A stretch of DNA of 64,000 nt. It comes from Lota lota (lineage: Eukaryota > Chordata > Actinopteri > Gadiformes > Lotidae). This document shows positions 32,440 to 44,210 of the stretch, piece after piece. The position numbers were made by a program, and so were the translations under genes. How positions within the stretch are numbered: the first letter of the stretch is position 1; every line of letters starts with the position of its first letter. Below the pieces are notes generated by a model, which made no database searches, was not told where the DNA came from, and saw only the letters and a list, made by a program, of their open reading frames with translations. The stretch is from contig JACYXH010000791.1 of assembly GCA_026745465.1 (NCBI GenBank), positions 342,001-406,000 of the forward strand. The letters run 5' to 3'.

Positions 32440-34440
32440 TACTTTTAGTTATTGAACATGGAATCAACCTAAAAAAAAGAATGTCTCCAAAATATTGATG
32501 TGTTAAAGAATGCTTGTCATCACTGGCTATATGAGGGGCGTCCAAAAGAGGGTTAATCTTCTCGATCACATGAATATAACATGACCGTGTGCGTGGAAGT
32601 TGTGGAGCTTTGTCTGAATCAAAGGGTTGACTTTGCTCTTTGAAGAATGACGAAGCGTTCCCGTGTGAGCGTGAAACTGTTAAAAGTTCTGTAACACTAT
32701 GATGGGCCTCACCTACTAGAGAGGAGACTCTTGATTGCATACATTAAATACTATTTTATTCTACAAATGTGTGCTGCTTTGCATTTAGAAGTCTCATTTG
32801 TCCTTTACTATGTCAAATGAATTGCAATGACACACTGCACATTTAATTGTATAATTGTTTACATTTGTGGCGAGAAAGTGGTCACGCTTAATGCTCTTGG
32901 TATTGGGAACAGATCTGGACTTTTATAGTCCTTTGAAGTCCCTGGTCATCCAAATCCAAGCATGTCAATGTGTTGACATACTTGCCAACCTTGAACCCTG
33001 AGAAATAGAGATTTTCCGAAACAGGGGGCTCTAGGTGTCCTCCACCAGGAACTAGATCTGTTCCGCAGACTTAAAAAAATAAAACTGTTTATGACAATAT
33101 ATATTTTTTTTTCTTAGCTCATAGACTTGATGAGTGCTGCCTTACAGATGGTCAATCACAACATGCAGCCGTCTCAATGTGTTGCGTTATGATTTAATCA
33201 GTAGCGTAACTTTAAACTGTTAGCCTACAGACAACCATCCCAGTCTCTTCGCGTTTTGATTGGATAGTAACTTCATATTAAACTATGACAATCCACGTTA
33301 ACCAGCCACGTAGATACAGGCGGCAGATAAAAAGAGGGTTGGCAAGGATGTTCATAGATTCAAAGTTAATGTTGCTTGTCATCCATCAAAGTTTGATAAA
33401 GAACAAATAATATTTACTATGATAAAATGTTGTCAAATTGTTTACATTAGATTTTCCTGCGATTTACCGGCAGTGGCAGTGATATGGTATGAGCAGTTTG
33501 ATTGACATCTTTAAGGCCCAACTGGGTCGAACCATTGGGCAAACGAGTTCAAAATATGTGTTATCAGGGACACCTGTGTTTATCTATTTATTAAGCCTCT
33601 GTGAAAAGCCAGCCGTTTAATTTGGAATCTCATGTAAAGGATGTGGGACCAGGACAAGTAGGCTAATGTTTGTGATTGGTCAGGCTTATGATAAGAGCCA
33701 TTGGTAAATAAGGTGTTAAGTCACTCCTGATTGTAGATATCCCACCTTAATAACATCCAGCTCCACTACAGAAAAGCAGTTTTCTTTATATGCGTTTATC
33801 TACAGATTGGCTGGAAAACATTTATTACTTTGACTATGCACAGTCAATATTAAAAAGACCTAAGCAAACCTATGTTAAAGCAAAGTGCACATTTGGGTGA
33901 CCAGGGACTCTACTTCCCATATTTCGAAACCTGTTACATATGCTGGTTTTGATTAAACAGTTTTTACATCGTGATAATGGAGATCTTGTAAAGCCATTTG
34001 AAAAAATGAATTAGCTTTTTAGTCACCACCACCACCACCACCACCTCTCATCCGATCAAATGCCCATAAAAATACGTTGATGGAAACAAAGATCCTTCAG
34101 CAGATTTACACTCCTTCAGCAGAATACACAGGCTTTTAAGGTAAAAGAGCATGTGCATGTGTATTACCTTATCGTATACATTACAACCATACATTATAAC
34201 TTTTTCAGAAGTATCTGTGTGGAGTGTCTGTAGAGCAAAAATGAATACATGCCTCATCCCATAATACTTTATGTACAGTTTTGTATGCTTTGGCGTACCT
34301 ATAGCTAATCTGAGTGAACATACTAACCCTGCTGATGAAGAAGCTGCACTTGTGGGTACTAGCAGCATATCTGTGAATGCTGGAGCTAAACATGTGGGTG
34401 AAAGAGCTGCCAAGTGGGGGCGTAAGGGTAAACCAATGCA
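32440..34440. other. Mostly non-coding; holds one short MITE
   Basis: Apart from the element at 32976-33351 and a (CCA)n run at 34027-34043, I see no gene. Open frames around 34050-34440 have no recognisable motif. Confidence 0.4.
32976..33351. mobile_element. Short MITE with imperfect inverted termini
   Basis: acatacttgccaaccttgaa at the left and the complement of acatccttgccaaccctctt at the right give ~20-bp imperfect inverted ends around ~335 bp of AT-rich sequence. No convincing 8-bp target duplication was found, so assignment to hAT is only a guess. Confidence 0.45.
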
Positions 34441-34459
34441 CATCATACGATGCCTAGGC

Positions 34460-34770
34460 CTGACACTTGGTACTGCCGACAGAACTCCTTCGGGGATCGC
34501 GTCTCTCGTTGGCGCCGAGGAATCTCCTCCTCATAGCGCAGAGCTCCCTCGTCCTCGTTTCGCCTTCCTCTCGTAAGCCACGCCGAGCGCCGCTTATATC
34601 GGCGTTTCGTCCTCTTCCGTCGCGGGTGTCGCCCATCTCGCTGATTGCGAGCAGCGCTAATGCGCTCCGGTGTGCGATATTCCGGAGAGCGGTGGTAAAC
34701 TCCGTCTACCACCGCTCCCCTGAGCCGCCTGGGGCGCTGTCCTGGGGCCGGGTTGCCACAATACACACGC
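34460..34770 (-). other. GC-rich Arg/Glu-rich coding-like block
   Basis: An open minus-strand frame (34772-34443) encodes an Arg-rich, Glu-rich product (RGRRNEDEGALRYEEEIPRR). It resembles in texture the block at 22760-23040 and shares 'ccgggttgccaca' on the plus strand at its right edge. It may be part of a retroelement, such as a gag-like charged region; no domain is recognised. Confidence 0.3.
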
Positions 34771-35099
34771 ACTACAGTATAATATAAATATAAATAAACT
34801 CTGATGTCCGTAGAGTAGCTCCATCATCCACACACACTCCCACAGACAAATATATATATATACAACAAATAAAAAAAGACATACTGTATTGTGTAATACC
34901 TGAGGTCATCCATGTGGTCCATGTAGGACAACAAGGCTTTCTGGGTTTGGTGGCGGGCAAGGCCACCAAATGGTGGCCTTGCCATGGTTATTACTCCACT
35001 CACTCGGGGTTTTAAGGGTAGTATTTTAGTATTTTAGTAGTAGTTGTCTGTTGTTATAGTTGTTTGGTAGTTTTATACAGTACAGTATAATATACAGTA

Positions 35100-35555
35100 C
35101 AGTATAACGTGGTGACACCGTATACAGCGGCACAAACCTGTTGGCCAGACTTGAATAAGGCCAGGATGGGGTCGCGTTGTCCAAAGTAGTCTGGGAAGCA
35201 GTTGCCTCGTGGATGGATAGTGTGGTAAACAAGCGTTCTCCCCCCCACACCCTGCAGGGTTTTGTAGGCCATACCTGGACCACAACATGTGGGTGTTGGG
35301 GTCCTTTGCCTTTACCGTGCGTCCGGCATGGATGGCCAATGAGGTCGCGTGCTGCATGTCAGTGAGGTCCAGTGCCACCGGTGCCTCGTCCTTTTGGCCA
35401 AACTTGTGTCACCGTGAACATAATGAACAGATCGTGGTCGTCTGTGCTGTTTGTGTCCAACAACCCCAACACAAACGGCAGGTCCTGTTGGAGGACATTC
35501 ATTTTGGCAGTGTTGGCCAAACACTGTCAGCAGCATCCTGAACTGGATGGTGAGG
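35100..35555 (-). other. GC-rich coding-like block, frameshifted, unidentified
   Basis: All three minus-strand frames are open in parts. Stretches that look protein-like change frame: NVLQQDLPFVLGLLDTNST, then APVALDLTDMQHATSLAIHA, then YHTIHPRGNCFPDYFGQRDP. This pattern suggests one original reading frame damaged by at least two or three small indels. I do not recognise the protein. The right end abuts a 43-bp tandem array. It could be a decayed host exon cluster or a gene from a large DNA transposon or integrated virus; no evidence decides. Confidence 0.35.
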
Positions 35556-35558
35556 GGG

Positions 35559-35902
35559 CCTACTGGGGGAATACTGTGCACATGCTAGTGGTTATACTGG
35601 GCCTACTGGGGGAATAATGTGCACATGCTAGTAGTTATACTGGGCATACTGGGGGAATACTGTGCACATGCTAGTGGTTATACTGGGCATACTGGGGGAA
35701 TACTGTGCACATGCTCGTGGTTATACTGGGCCTACTGGGGGAATACTGTGCACATGCTAGTGGTTACACTGGGCCTACTGGGGGAATACTGTGCACATGC
35801 TAGTGGTTATACTGGGCCTACTGGGGGAATACTGTGCCCATGCTAGTGGTTACACTGGGCCTACTGGGGGAATACTGTGCACATGCTAGTGGTTATACTG
35901 GG
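35559..35902. repeat. 43-bp minisatellite (~8 copies)
   Basis: Tandem unit containing 'actgtgcacatgctagtgg' and 'tatactgggcctactggg'; copies differ at one to three positions. The period is not a multiple of 3, so all frames run through. Confidence 0.95.
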
Positions 35903-36359
35903 GGCCCACATGGGCAGTGCTCCAGTGTCACCGTGGGCATGCTCTGTGGTTCCTTAACATATAAAGAAAATGTTGCTCCTACTTTGTACCTGCAGTGTAG
36001 ACCCACAACATTACTATTAATGCATATGCAGAATATGAGCAGTAATAAACACAAATAGTCGTTAGTTTAGAATACTACATTTATTAAGAACCTATATAGA
36101 CAGAAAACAGAACAGAACCCATTTGAACACAAATCCATCTGCCGTTTCTCGTCTTGTCTTTCGGCTCCTTCCCGGTCTCTGGAATCTCAGAGCCACGTTT
36201 TGATGGCAGCTCGGATACTGTGGCCCTGCTACTTTTTGTCACGGCATCTAAGTGAGAGAGAAAACCCGATTGAAATGTCAAGAGGTTTGGCGCTCATGAA
36301 GAACAGTCATACCTCTGACGTCCCGTTTTTCATTTTAAAAGTGCATGCGGGCACTCGGG

Positions 36360-37176
36360 AAGCTTCAGAACGAAGCGGCGACGGGGTCTGACCGGACGGC
36401 GAAGGGCTCTCCTGGAACTGATGTCGCGCACTTCCTGTAGAAGACGCCGCGCACGGCGATGAGCGACATGCAGTAGTCCTGGAAGGTAGAAGCCGCTGCT
36501 CGCCACGGGGCCGCAGCTCGTCAGCAGCGGGGGTTCTCCTTCCAGGTGCAGGGGTTCTCCTTCCAGGTGCAGGGGTTCTCCTTCCAGGTGTGGGGGGTTC
36601 TCCTTCCAGGTGCAGGGGTTCTCCTTCCAGGTGTGGGGGGTTCTCCTTCCAGGTGTGGGGGGTTCTCCTTCCAGGTGTGTGGGGTTCTCCTTCCAGGTGC
36701 GGGGCTTCTCCTTCCAGGTGTGGGGGGTTCTCCTTCCAGGTGTGTGGTGTTCTCCTTCCAGGGCGGGGAGGTGCGGGAGGCAGAGTCGGACTCGTGGTAG
36801 TACAGGTTGAAGGTCTCCTTGCAGGTGCGGGGGTTCTCCTTGCAGGTGCGGGGGTTCTCTTTCCAGGGCGGGGGTTCTCCTTCCAGGGCGGGGAGGTGCG
36901 GGAGGCCGAGTCGGACTCGTGGTAGTACAAGTTGAAAGTCTCCTTCCAGGTGCGGGGGTTCTCCTTCCAGGGCGGGGAGGTGCGGGGGGCCGAGTCGGAC
37001 TCGTAGTAGTAGAGATTGAAGGTCTCCTTGCAGGAGCACTTTGGGGATGGAGCTGCAGTCGCGCACCGAGAACTTCCATCTCCACGTGGACGCGCTGGGC
37101 CCCGCCCGATGTCCCTGGTGCGCACCCAGTTCTGGTTGGTGAGGAGGGTGTTCATGTTGTCATCGCTCACCTCTTC
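36360..37176 (-). pseudogene. Eph receptor ligand-binding-domain exon, expanded and frameshifted
   Basis: After an acceptor (ccccccccag) the minus strand reads EEVSDDNMNTLLTNQNWVRT. Then, with changes of frame, it gives QRVHVEME, KFSVRDCSSIPKV and SCKETFNLYYYESDSA. At the far end it gives CGPVASSGFYL, FQDYCMSLIAVR and VFYRKCA. These are landmarks, in order, of the Eph receptor tyrosine kinase ephrin-binding domain, normally one long exon. The NMNTI-RTYQVCNV segment is shortened, several one-base shifts are present, and the middle (WKENP) has been replaced by a ~20-22-bp minisatellite in which PPWKENPRTWKE-type text recurs. The VKVDTIAADESF region is lost. The subtype cannot be told. It is a relic, or the assembly is poor here. 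Confidence 0.78.
36533..36990 (-). repeat. 20-22-bp minisatellite derived from Eph exon
   Basis: On the plus strand the unit is ggggttctccttccaggtgc, with 20-22-bp spacing and about 15-18 copies. Two larger units that include CKETFNLYYHESDSASRTSP-type sequence are interspersed at 36760-36830 and 36880-36950, so a higher-order duplication has also occurred. Confidence 0.93.
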
Positions 37177-37239
37177 CTGGGGGGGGGATAAAACAGTCAT
37201 TATATATCCGTTGCTGAAATGAGAATAACACAATTATTG

Positions 37240-37940
37240 GAATAATGGAAATAAACGTTAGAGGAAAGTTATCTTCTTTATTTTACCAATATTGGGTGCT
37301 ACATTGATGAATGAAATGGTTTGATAATGATCACGCATCTTTGTGGAACTGTGCCACTTTTAGACATTTTGAGTTGAAGATAGTGAAGACGAAGTGCTGT
37401 GGTCATGCTGAACTTTATCCGTGTGTCAAGATTAACGAAAACATGAGCTACTGTAACCCCTGCTTCCACACAGCCATGGTGCTTTGATGTCGATCTCCCT
37501 CTCTCGCTCTCCCCCCTGTACCCTTTTTCTATCCCAGCAGAGATGATGTAAATAAGCAATAGAAATCTGTTGTATTGTTGTGTGATGAAGGGAAATCGGA
37601 CACACAAGTGTCTCCACTCTATTTTCTTGTTGTACCTTTAAATTGAGTTCTACGTGGACAGAGCGAACCCCTTTGCATGTCTGATGCCTCGCTGTGTTTG
37701 TTTTAATGCAGAAATGAAACATTTTATACCTGTAAGTGAAACATTTTCAAAAGAAGACAAAATGTCTTCTTAGGTATTAGGTTATAATTATAATATATTT
37801 ATATAATTATTTATAGGTATTAGGTTCGACACGGTTAAAGGTATAAAATGTAACATTTCCACATTGAATCATCTAAAAACTACGAAACCCATGTTGTATA
37901 ATGTTTCTGTACAGCGTCTGGAGGATGCAGACAGTGAAAT
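37240..37940. other. No gene seen
   Basis: AT-rich, with one pyrimidine-rich patch near 37500. On the minus strand this lies upstream of the Eph exon; no further Eph exon recognised. Confidence 0.4.
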
Positions 37941-37947
37941 GAGTCAC

Positions 37948-38150
37948 GGCCTGGTAGTACGTGTTAACCTGGGTTAGGCCTGGTAGTCCGTGTTAATCTG
38001 GGTTAGGCCTGGTAGTCCTTGTTGACCTGGGTTAGGCCTGGTAGTCCGTGTTGACCTGGGTTAGGCCTGGTAGTCCTTGTTGACCTGGGTTAGGCCTGGT
38101 AGTCCGTGTTGACCTGGGTTAGGCCTGGTAGTCCGTGTTAACCTGGGTTC
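37948..38150. repeat. 29-bp minisatellite (~7 copies)
   Basis: Unit gcctggtagtccgtgttgac followed by ctgggttag, with minor variation (ccg/cct, gac/aac). Confidence 0.95.
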
Positions 38151-38154
38151 AGCG

Positions 38155-38819
38155 GAGGTCAAGACACACACTGTGTCCGTTCCGTTCACCCACTCGTATG
38201 CTGTTGTCATTTGTTTGAACGTATGTTTGTCTGAAAATACATGAGTTTCATTGTGCCCATCCATGTTATATCTTTGTTAACTCACATATGTGGTAGAGGC
38301 ATTTGTTTTCTTTGGTTATACTATACTCAAGATTGTTTTTGTCACATGCCACTATACTGCCCCCAAATAATTACTTATACGCATATGAGAATGAACCAGA
38401 CAACCTTCAGCCAATGCACAGGTTTTCTTGGGGACAAAAACACCATGGTCTACAAGTAAGACTGAAGATGTGTTTTAGTCTGCAGGACCAAGACAGTACT
38501 ACAGTTGTACTGCAATAACCATGACCATACTGAAGTGAAACAAATAACATAACATAAGTACTGTAATGACGGTTATCACTCTCCTCATGTGTAGCCAGCT
38601 CCGCTCTTACTGAACCCCACGGTTGGATTGTTAATGCAAATTATAGCGCTGGTATCAGCTTTTTTTTATTTTATTTTTTTATCGTACCGCACCTTCTTCT
38701 ACTCTGTACTCCAACTATTATGTTAAAAGGTCCACCCAGTAGAGCCCAAAGGCCCCTGTTCCCCTTTAGGCATGACGAGTAAGTGACCAGTACGACTATG
38801 AGCTCCAAATGCATGTTGA

Positions 38820-38851
<32 letters not shown>

Positions 38852-40075
38852 CCAGCAACTCCCTATCTTATTCTGATCACAGCGCTCGCTACAGTTTAGT
38901 GTACATGGCTGTATTTCCTTTGATTTGCTTTAACAGGTAACCAGGTCAGGGAGGGGGTTTGGTTATTGTTATTTGTATGTATGTATGTATGTTTTTTTCT
39001 TTTTTTACTGTGTTATGTAACTATGCATCTGTCAAAATGCAGAGAGAGAAAGGATTGTTCATGGAGTTTTTTTGTGGGGGGTTTGCAACACGCTGAAGTG
39101 GTGCCATAGTAAAAACCCATATGCCAAGTTGAGTAAATTGGCCAATAGGATGAGGTTAAAGAAATAATCCGGCCCGCAGGTATTTATCCTCCATTGGTTT
39201 GCATTCATCAGCAGTGGATAACCGCCTTACACCATCTTACAGTAATACCTCGTCAAACACACTCGCACATGGAGAACGACTACTACATCTCTGTCTCTGT
39301 CTCTTTATACCTCATGTATTCTGTATTCCAATGGATAGATGTTTAGAACATTTATTTATATTGTTTGGTGCCTTATGACGATCTGTGTTTTGTGTTTTCT
39401 CAATACTGTTTTGGGAAAAACCTACATCTGCATTACATATTCTTATACTGACAGTGAACATATCTGGTTGTTCATCATATTGTGTGATCCCTCTAACAAA
39501 ACGCATAGGCAAATATAATTGTTAACAATCCAAATCATTGCTCCTTATGTCCACAAAATGATGACTTTTGATTGATGGGCGACTACCTATTTACCACGAT
39601 TTGGCAAAGATGGCTTTAGCTCTAAGCAAAGTTATGGCAACGTTTCACAAGTAAGCAAATGGGGAATACCGATGGGTCTTAACACTTCCCAAGCTGAAAG
39701 GCCACCAGCAGGGGGAGCCGTTCACTCTCACCTTTAGAACTCCTCCTGGTTCTTGATTCCTTATACTGTTTGAGATTACTTGTATATTAATGCATTTATT
39801 TTCCTCCGTAGCACAATACAAGTGCACTTGTTTTATTTTCTGTGCAAATACTATTAGTATCTGTCCACCTACACATTTGCTAGGGTTGGGTAATTAATCA
39901 AAACCTCGCAGTGTTAAATAAGTTGCGTATTGTATTATTGGCTTGTTAAATATCTGGCATGTTAAATATCTCTAAAAACAATTCCATTTGGAATTTCCTT
40001 CCATTTTATGTAGATGAGCCACGTCTACACTAACATGTTGGTCTTCTAAGTTTAGCTTGGTGATGAATGACAACA
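38155..40075. other. Non-coding with short microsatellites
   Basis: (CA)n at 38829-38852 and a GTAT run near 38978-38992. A conserved gene or element is not visible. Confidence 0.4.
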
Positions 40076-40077
40076 TA

Positions 40078-41235
40078 CCGTAATTTCCGGACTATTGAGC
40101 GCACCTGAATATAAGCCGCACCCACTGAATTTTTAAAAAACAATTATTTTGAACAGAAATAAGCCGCACATGTCTATAAGCCGCAGGTGCCTACCGGTAC
40201 ATTGAAAGAAATGAACTTTACACAGGCTTTAACGAAACACGGCTTGTAAAAAATCGTTGTGCGTTTAAAAATCACCATCGGTGGAAGCTTTTCTCCCGAT
40301 GCCGTGCAGCTCAGAACACAGGTGAAGTGCGTTTTTTCATGCCCAGTTGTTTTCAACGTGACAGATGATTCGCCTTTCCTGTTGACAGTCCGAGTGAGAG
40401 GCAGGTCAAACGTCAGAGGAACCTCATCCATATTTATGATGTCGTGCGGGCCAATGGAATGCTCCGCTATCTTTGCATCAGTGCATTTGCGGAAGTTTGA
40501 AACTTTTTCCTCGTAGTCGGGAGGGAGCTGCTGACACAGACTCGTCCGTACCCTGATGGACAGGCCTTTACGTCTCATAAATCTGAGACACCACGATGGT
40601 CCACCTCTAAAATCCTCAAACTTCATTGCGGTGGCGATTGTTTTGGCTTTCAGTCGGATCTGCACAGTTGAAACACCTCGGCCGTCTGCTCTCTGTGTGT
40701 TGACCCAGTCTTCGAGCTCATTTTCTAGTTCGGGCCATCTGCTTTTCTTCCCTCTGAAAGCTTTAGTTGTCTTCTTGCACTGAGTCAATTTCTCACGCTG
40801 CTTTCCAACGTCTTATCATCGACTCATTAAAACCAAGCTCCCGTGCAGCAGCTCTATTTCCTTTCGCAACAGCCAGATCGATCGCCTTCAACTTGAAAGC
40901 TGCATCATATGCATTTCTCCGTGTGTTTGCCATGATGAGGGTGACAAAATGACTACCGTAATCAGAATGACGGGAAGTTTGAGCGCGCTCGATTTAATCT
41001 AAACAGTAAACTAAAAAGTTACATTGTTTCACCTTCGGCAATTTCATTGGTCAAATGAAAGCTTCATGCCGCCAAAAAACTGAGCACCGTCACAGAATGT
41101 TTTTTTTTATTTGCTCCGTTTTTTGACGGCAAGAAGTGAAAACGGGGAAAATCCATAAATTAGCCGCGTCATTGTTTAAGCCGCAAGGTTCAAAGTGTGG
41201 GATAAAAGTAGCGGCTTATAGTCCGGAAATTACGG
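40078..41235 (-). mobile_element. Pogo/Tigger-type DNA transposon, non-autonomous
   Basis: Inverted termini ccgtaatttccggactat and its complement at 41218-41235, flanked by TA (40076-40077, 41236-41237). Subterminal 'ataagccgca' motifs repeat at both ends. It carries a truncated, frameshifted transposase on the minus strand. The TA target and CENP-B-like protein fit the pogo branch of Tc1/mariner. Confidence 0.9.
40174..40933 (-). pseudogene. Pogo-like transposase, frameshifted and 3'-truncated
   Basis: Starts MANTRRNAYDAAFKLKAIDL at 40933, the N-terminal psq-type helix-turn-helix (KLKAIDLA...GNRAAARELG). A one-base insertion near 40815 breaks the frame inside MIRRWKQR. The second frame continues with TQCKKTTKAFRGKKSRWPEL, the CENP-B-like DNA-binding part (GPSWCLRFMRR, LSIRVRT), and the beginning of the DDE domain (IINMDEVPLTFDLP with the first Asp, then CVLSCTASGEKLPPMVIFK). 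The sequence then jumps to the terminal region. The second and third acidic residues are absent, so it is inactive. Confidence 0.88.
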
Positions 41236-41239
41236 TAAG

Positions 41240-42530
41240 TTCTTCTTCTTACTAATAGCTACTCATCTTGGCTAGCATCAGTGTCAATCGCTCCTGCTTC
41301 AAACCCACCATTAGCATGCCATCCGATCCATCATCCGTCTTTAGAAAAGCCTTTAACGTTACCCAAGTTTACTTAGCATATTTATTTCAGAACACGGCGT
41401 TTGTATGACGCGTGTATAAGGTCATATAGAGAGCAGAATCAGAATGTAGTACTTGTAATCTGAAGAAACATATCCTTGTACTACACCACTGAATAACTGA
41501 AACTGACAGATCTGATAAAACAAATAAACCAGCGTTCAGATATTGATAACTGGCTGTGCAAAACCAATTTCTTTGTCAGGATGAGGGTAACGAGAGAAAC
41601 GTTGTCTTTTTTATATAGGTTTGTAGGTTATGTAAATTGTTCTATCATGGATTGTAATTGTTGAATGACCATGTACGGAGGGAATACTTTTATTATAACA
41701 TAATGGTAAGTCCTAGACCATCATGACATGACTAACCGAACACCTGAGGAGCGCACCAACGTCTGCCCATGCACAGTAGCAAGTACGGTGGCTGCCATGG
41801 GAGCATATTCAAATAGCATATTGTGAATGCTCAACAATAATGTTTAGATCAATGAATTTAAAGTCTTGTTTGAGTATTCAGTGTTTATTTCTAGTATGCA
41901 TCTATGTAAAATGTTTTTCTAATCATATCAGATTTGAATGATTACAGAGTGACTAACATTTGTTCCATGTAGTTTTTAAACTATTTTGGTTAATGCCCAG
42001 TTAATTCCTGAAGTGAGAGTCTTCAACTCTTCATGTAAATGCTAATACATTCCCCTTGTATTTCTAAATTTATTCTGGGTCAATGCTCAAATTTGTTAGG
42101 GTACTGGAAAAACAGTAGAGACAGAAAATCTGAGCTTGGAGCTAAATGTGTTCAAGTGAACAGTGTCAAGCCAATAAGTACAAGTCAGAATGACCTGGGA
42201 TCAGATAAGAGGTTGACATTTAGAACTTGAAAACAACTATTTTAAGAGCTATGTCGGGCAAAAAACAAGAACAAATGACCAATGAGCAAGCGTGGTTATG
42301 GAGGTATGGTTGGATGTGAGCTCTGATGAAATGCATAAATAGAGAAGTAAATGACATAGATGTTCCGTTTTTCCACACCCCACCCCTGGCTCTACATGCC
42401 ACTGTACTTAATCTGCTCTTGTAATCTAAATTCTTACTCTCATATTTTTATATACGTTCTGTGTGTGTATATATTTATACATATATTTATACTTATATTG
42501 TTTGTTCTGTTTAACCTATTTAACTTATTT
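41240..42530. other. No gene seen
   Basis: AT-rich sequence without recognisable coding segments or terminal repeats. Confidence 0.4.
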
Positions 42531-42626
42531 TAGAGAATTGACGTGCACCTACATTACCAAGACAAATTCCTTGTATGTGTAAAAAACGTACTTGGCAATA
42601 AAGCTTTTCTGATTCTGATTCTGATG
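42530..42626 (+). repeat. LINE (L2/Rex-like) 3' tail
   Basis: 'gacaaattccttgtatgtgt' followed by 'ttggcaataaagc' and repeated 'gattct' is the common 3' end of teleost L2-clade LINEs, which end in short GATTCT-like repeats rather than poly-A. Only the tail is left. Confidence 0.6.
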
Positions 42627-42659
42627 TCTTATGTACAGTAAGACAGAGGGGAGACTCGA

Positions 42660-42878
42660 ACTGACTGACTGCTATGCAGACAGACAGATAGACAAGCAGA
42701 CAGACAGAAAGCTAGTCAGACAGACAGGCAGCTAGTCAGACACACAGAAAGCTAGGCAGACAGACAGATAGCTAGTCAGACACACAGACAGCTAGGCAGA
42801 CACACAGCTAGGCAGACAGACAGCTAGGCAGACAAACAAACAGCTAGGCAGACAAACAGCTAGGCAGACAAACAGGTA
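42660..42878. repeat. GACA/GCTAG compound minisatellite
   Basis: Irregular tandem gacagacagctag and gcagacaaacagcta units, about 15 copies. Confidence 0.92.
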
Positions 42879-42931
42879 CCCTAACCGGACACCATCCTCT
42901 TATCATCTAATCCCCTGCGCCTGTGTTTGAC

Positions 42932-43290
42932 TGTGTCATGCCTATGTATTCCCTCTGCTCCTCTCACCCCCTGCTGAAGCTTCACAAGTGTTTGCTCAAC
43001 CTAAGTCCTGTGTCTCAGTAGTGTCACAGTCAGCTTCCTTCTGTTCATCCTGCGAGAACGTGGTTCTCTGTGTTTGGTCATCTTTAACACCCTGTATTAT
43101 CCGCCTATTGAACTTGGCGTTTTGGAGACTTGGTTTCTCAACTTTCTTTTCTCGTGTGAAGTCGGTGTATTGTATTGTATCTGCCGATTACTTTGAGTAA
43201 AGAAGTCATTTTGTTTACCGTGTTTCCTTGCCTGCTGCTCCTTTCTTTACGCACCGCACTTGGGTCCACACCTTACCGTTCTCCGTCAGT
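42932..43290 (+). repeat. Probable gypsy-like solo LTR
   Basis: Ends with 'gcacttgggtccacacc' and 'ccgttctccgtca', similar to the end of the complete gypsy LTR. It contains 'gagtaaagaag' and a downstream TG-rich stretch like an R-U5 region. A convincing target duplication was not found, so the left boundary is approximate. Confidence 0.42.
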
Positions 43291-43299
43291 GTTGAGTTA

Positions 43300-43755
43300 T
43301 GGGGGAGCCCCCTCCCCCAAAGAGACCTGAGCTTCAATGACGGAACATGTGGGAGGGTCTCTCACATTCTAGCGCTTTTAATTTGATTCACTTCGTTTCA
43401 ATCCAATGCAATTCGCAAATGCGTGTTCAAATATAAGCTAACAAAGAATAAATACGTTATAATATAATTTAATTATTTCAAAGTGAACCCCCCCCCATCT
43501 ACTTGTGCAGTCACTTCAAATTGGTAACATTGTTCAGTGATTTTGATCATGTGATCAATCTAATTCTAACCCTACCCCTAATTCTGTGAACAGGGAGGTG
43601 TGTGCGTGTGTGTGTTTTGGGGGAGGGGGGGGTTGTCTTTTTTACATTCATCTCCACTTTCTTTTAATTGCCTTCACCTTTCATCTATTGTTTCCTGTAA
43701 ACGGTAACCCCCGTCGTGTGGTATTGTCATTCATTATCGTCTTTGTCTCTCTCTG

Positions 43756-43789
<34 letters not shown>

Positions 43790-44205
43790 TATGGTTTGCG
43801 ATGCGACGCACACTGTTTAAATCAGAAGTCATACATCTGTGTCTGTGTGCTTAATCCAAAGCATGAGTGAGAACAGCAATGAAAATAGTTTAAATATGTC
43901 GTCATGCATGTGTTCTACACACAACGTTTTTGTGTTTCCGTTCGGAAAGGTTAACTTGCCGTGATCTTGCTTTTACAAGACTCCATCTAGACTGGATCCT
44001 TCTGTAATTTGTGTCAGTGCACTGATCCATATGTATTTTTTCTTGTGGAGGGTGACTTGTCTTTATGTGTATTCATCGTCTCTTTCCTTCTTAGTTGTTT
44101 CCGGCCAGCCGGTTGGGAAAGTCCTGTCCCCAGAAGACGGGAAGCATTGTTCAAGCAGCCCGGCGCTTTAGTCGACCCGTGGAACAAAAAGAGAGGACTT
44201 CTAAA
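43300..44205. other. Non-coding; (CT)n and a possible exon
   Basis: Poly-G near 43619-43632 and (CT)n at 43746-43787. At 44097-44203 a segment preceded by ctctttccttcttag is open in two plus frames (for example PASRLGKSCPQKTGSIVQAA), but I cannot match it to a protein and it leads straight into a tandem array. Confidence 0.3.
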
Positions 44206-44210
44206 GATAT

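Noticed and set aside
34027..34043. Poly-His or poly-Pro coding tract from (CCA)n
   Set aside because: Short trinucleotide repeat with no surrounding open frame of note.
35619..36058. Leu/Gly-rich frames over 35.6-36.0 kb
   Set aside because: They are produced by the 43-bp tandem array; each copy shifts frame.
36536..36925. Gly/Phe/Gln-rich plus-strand frames (GFSFQV repeats)
   Set aside because: Antisense of the Eph-derived minisatellite; the Eph motifs are on the minus strand.
37948..38150. Possible regulatory or CRISPR-like array
   Set aside because: Units are directly tandem with no spacers; an ordinary minisatellite in a eukaryotic genome.
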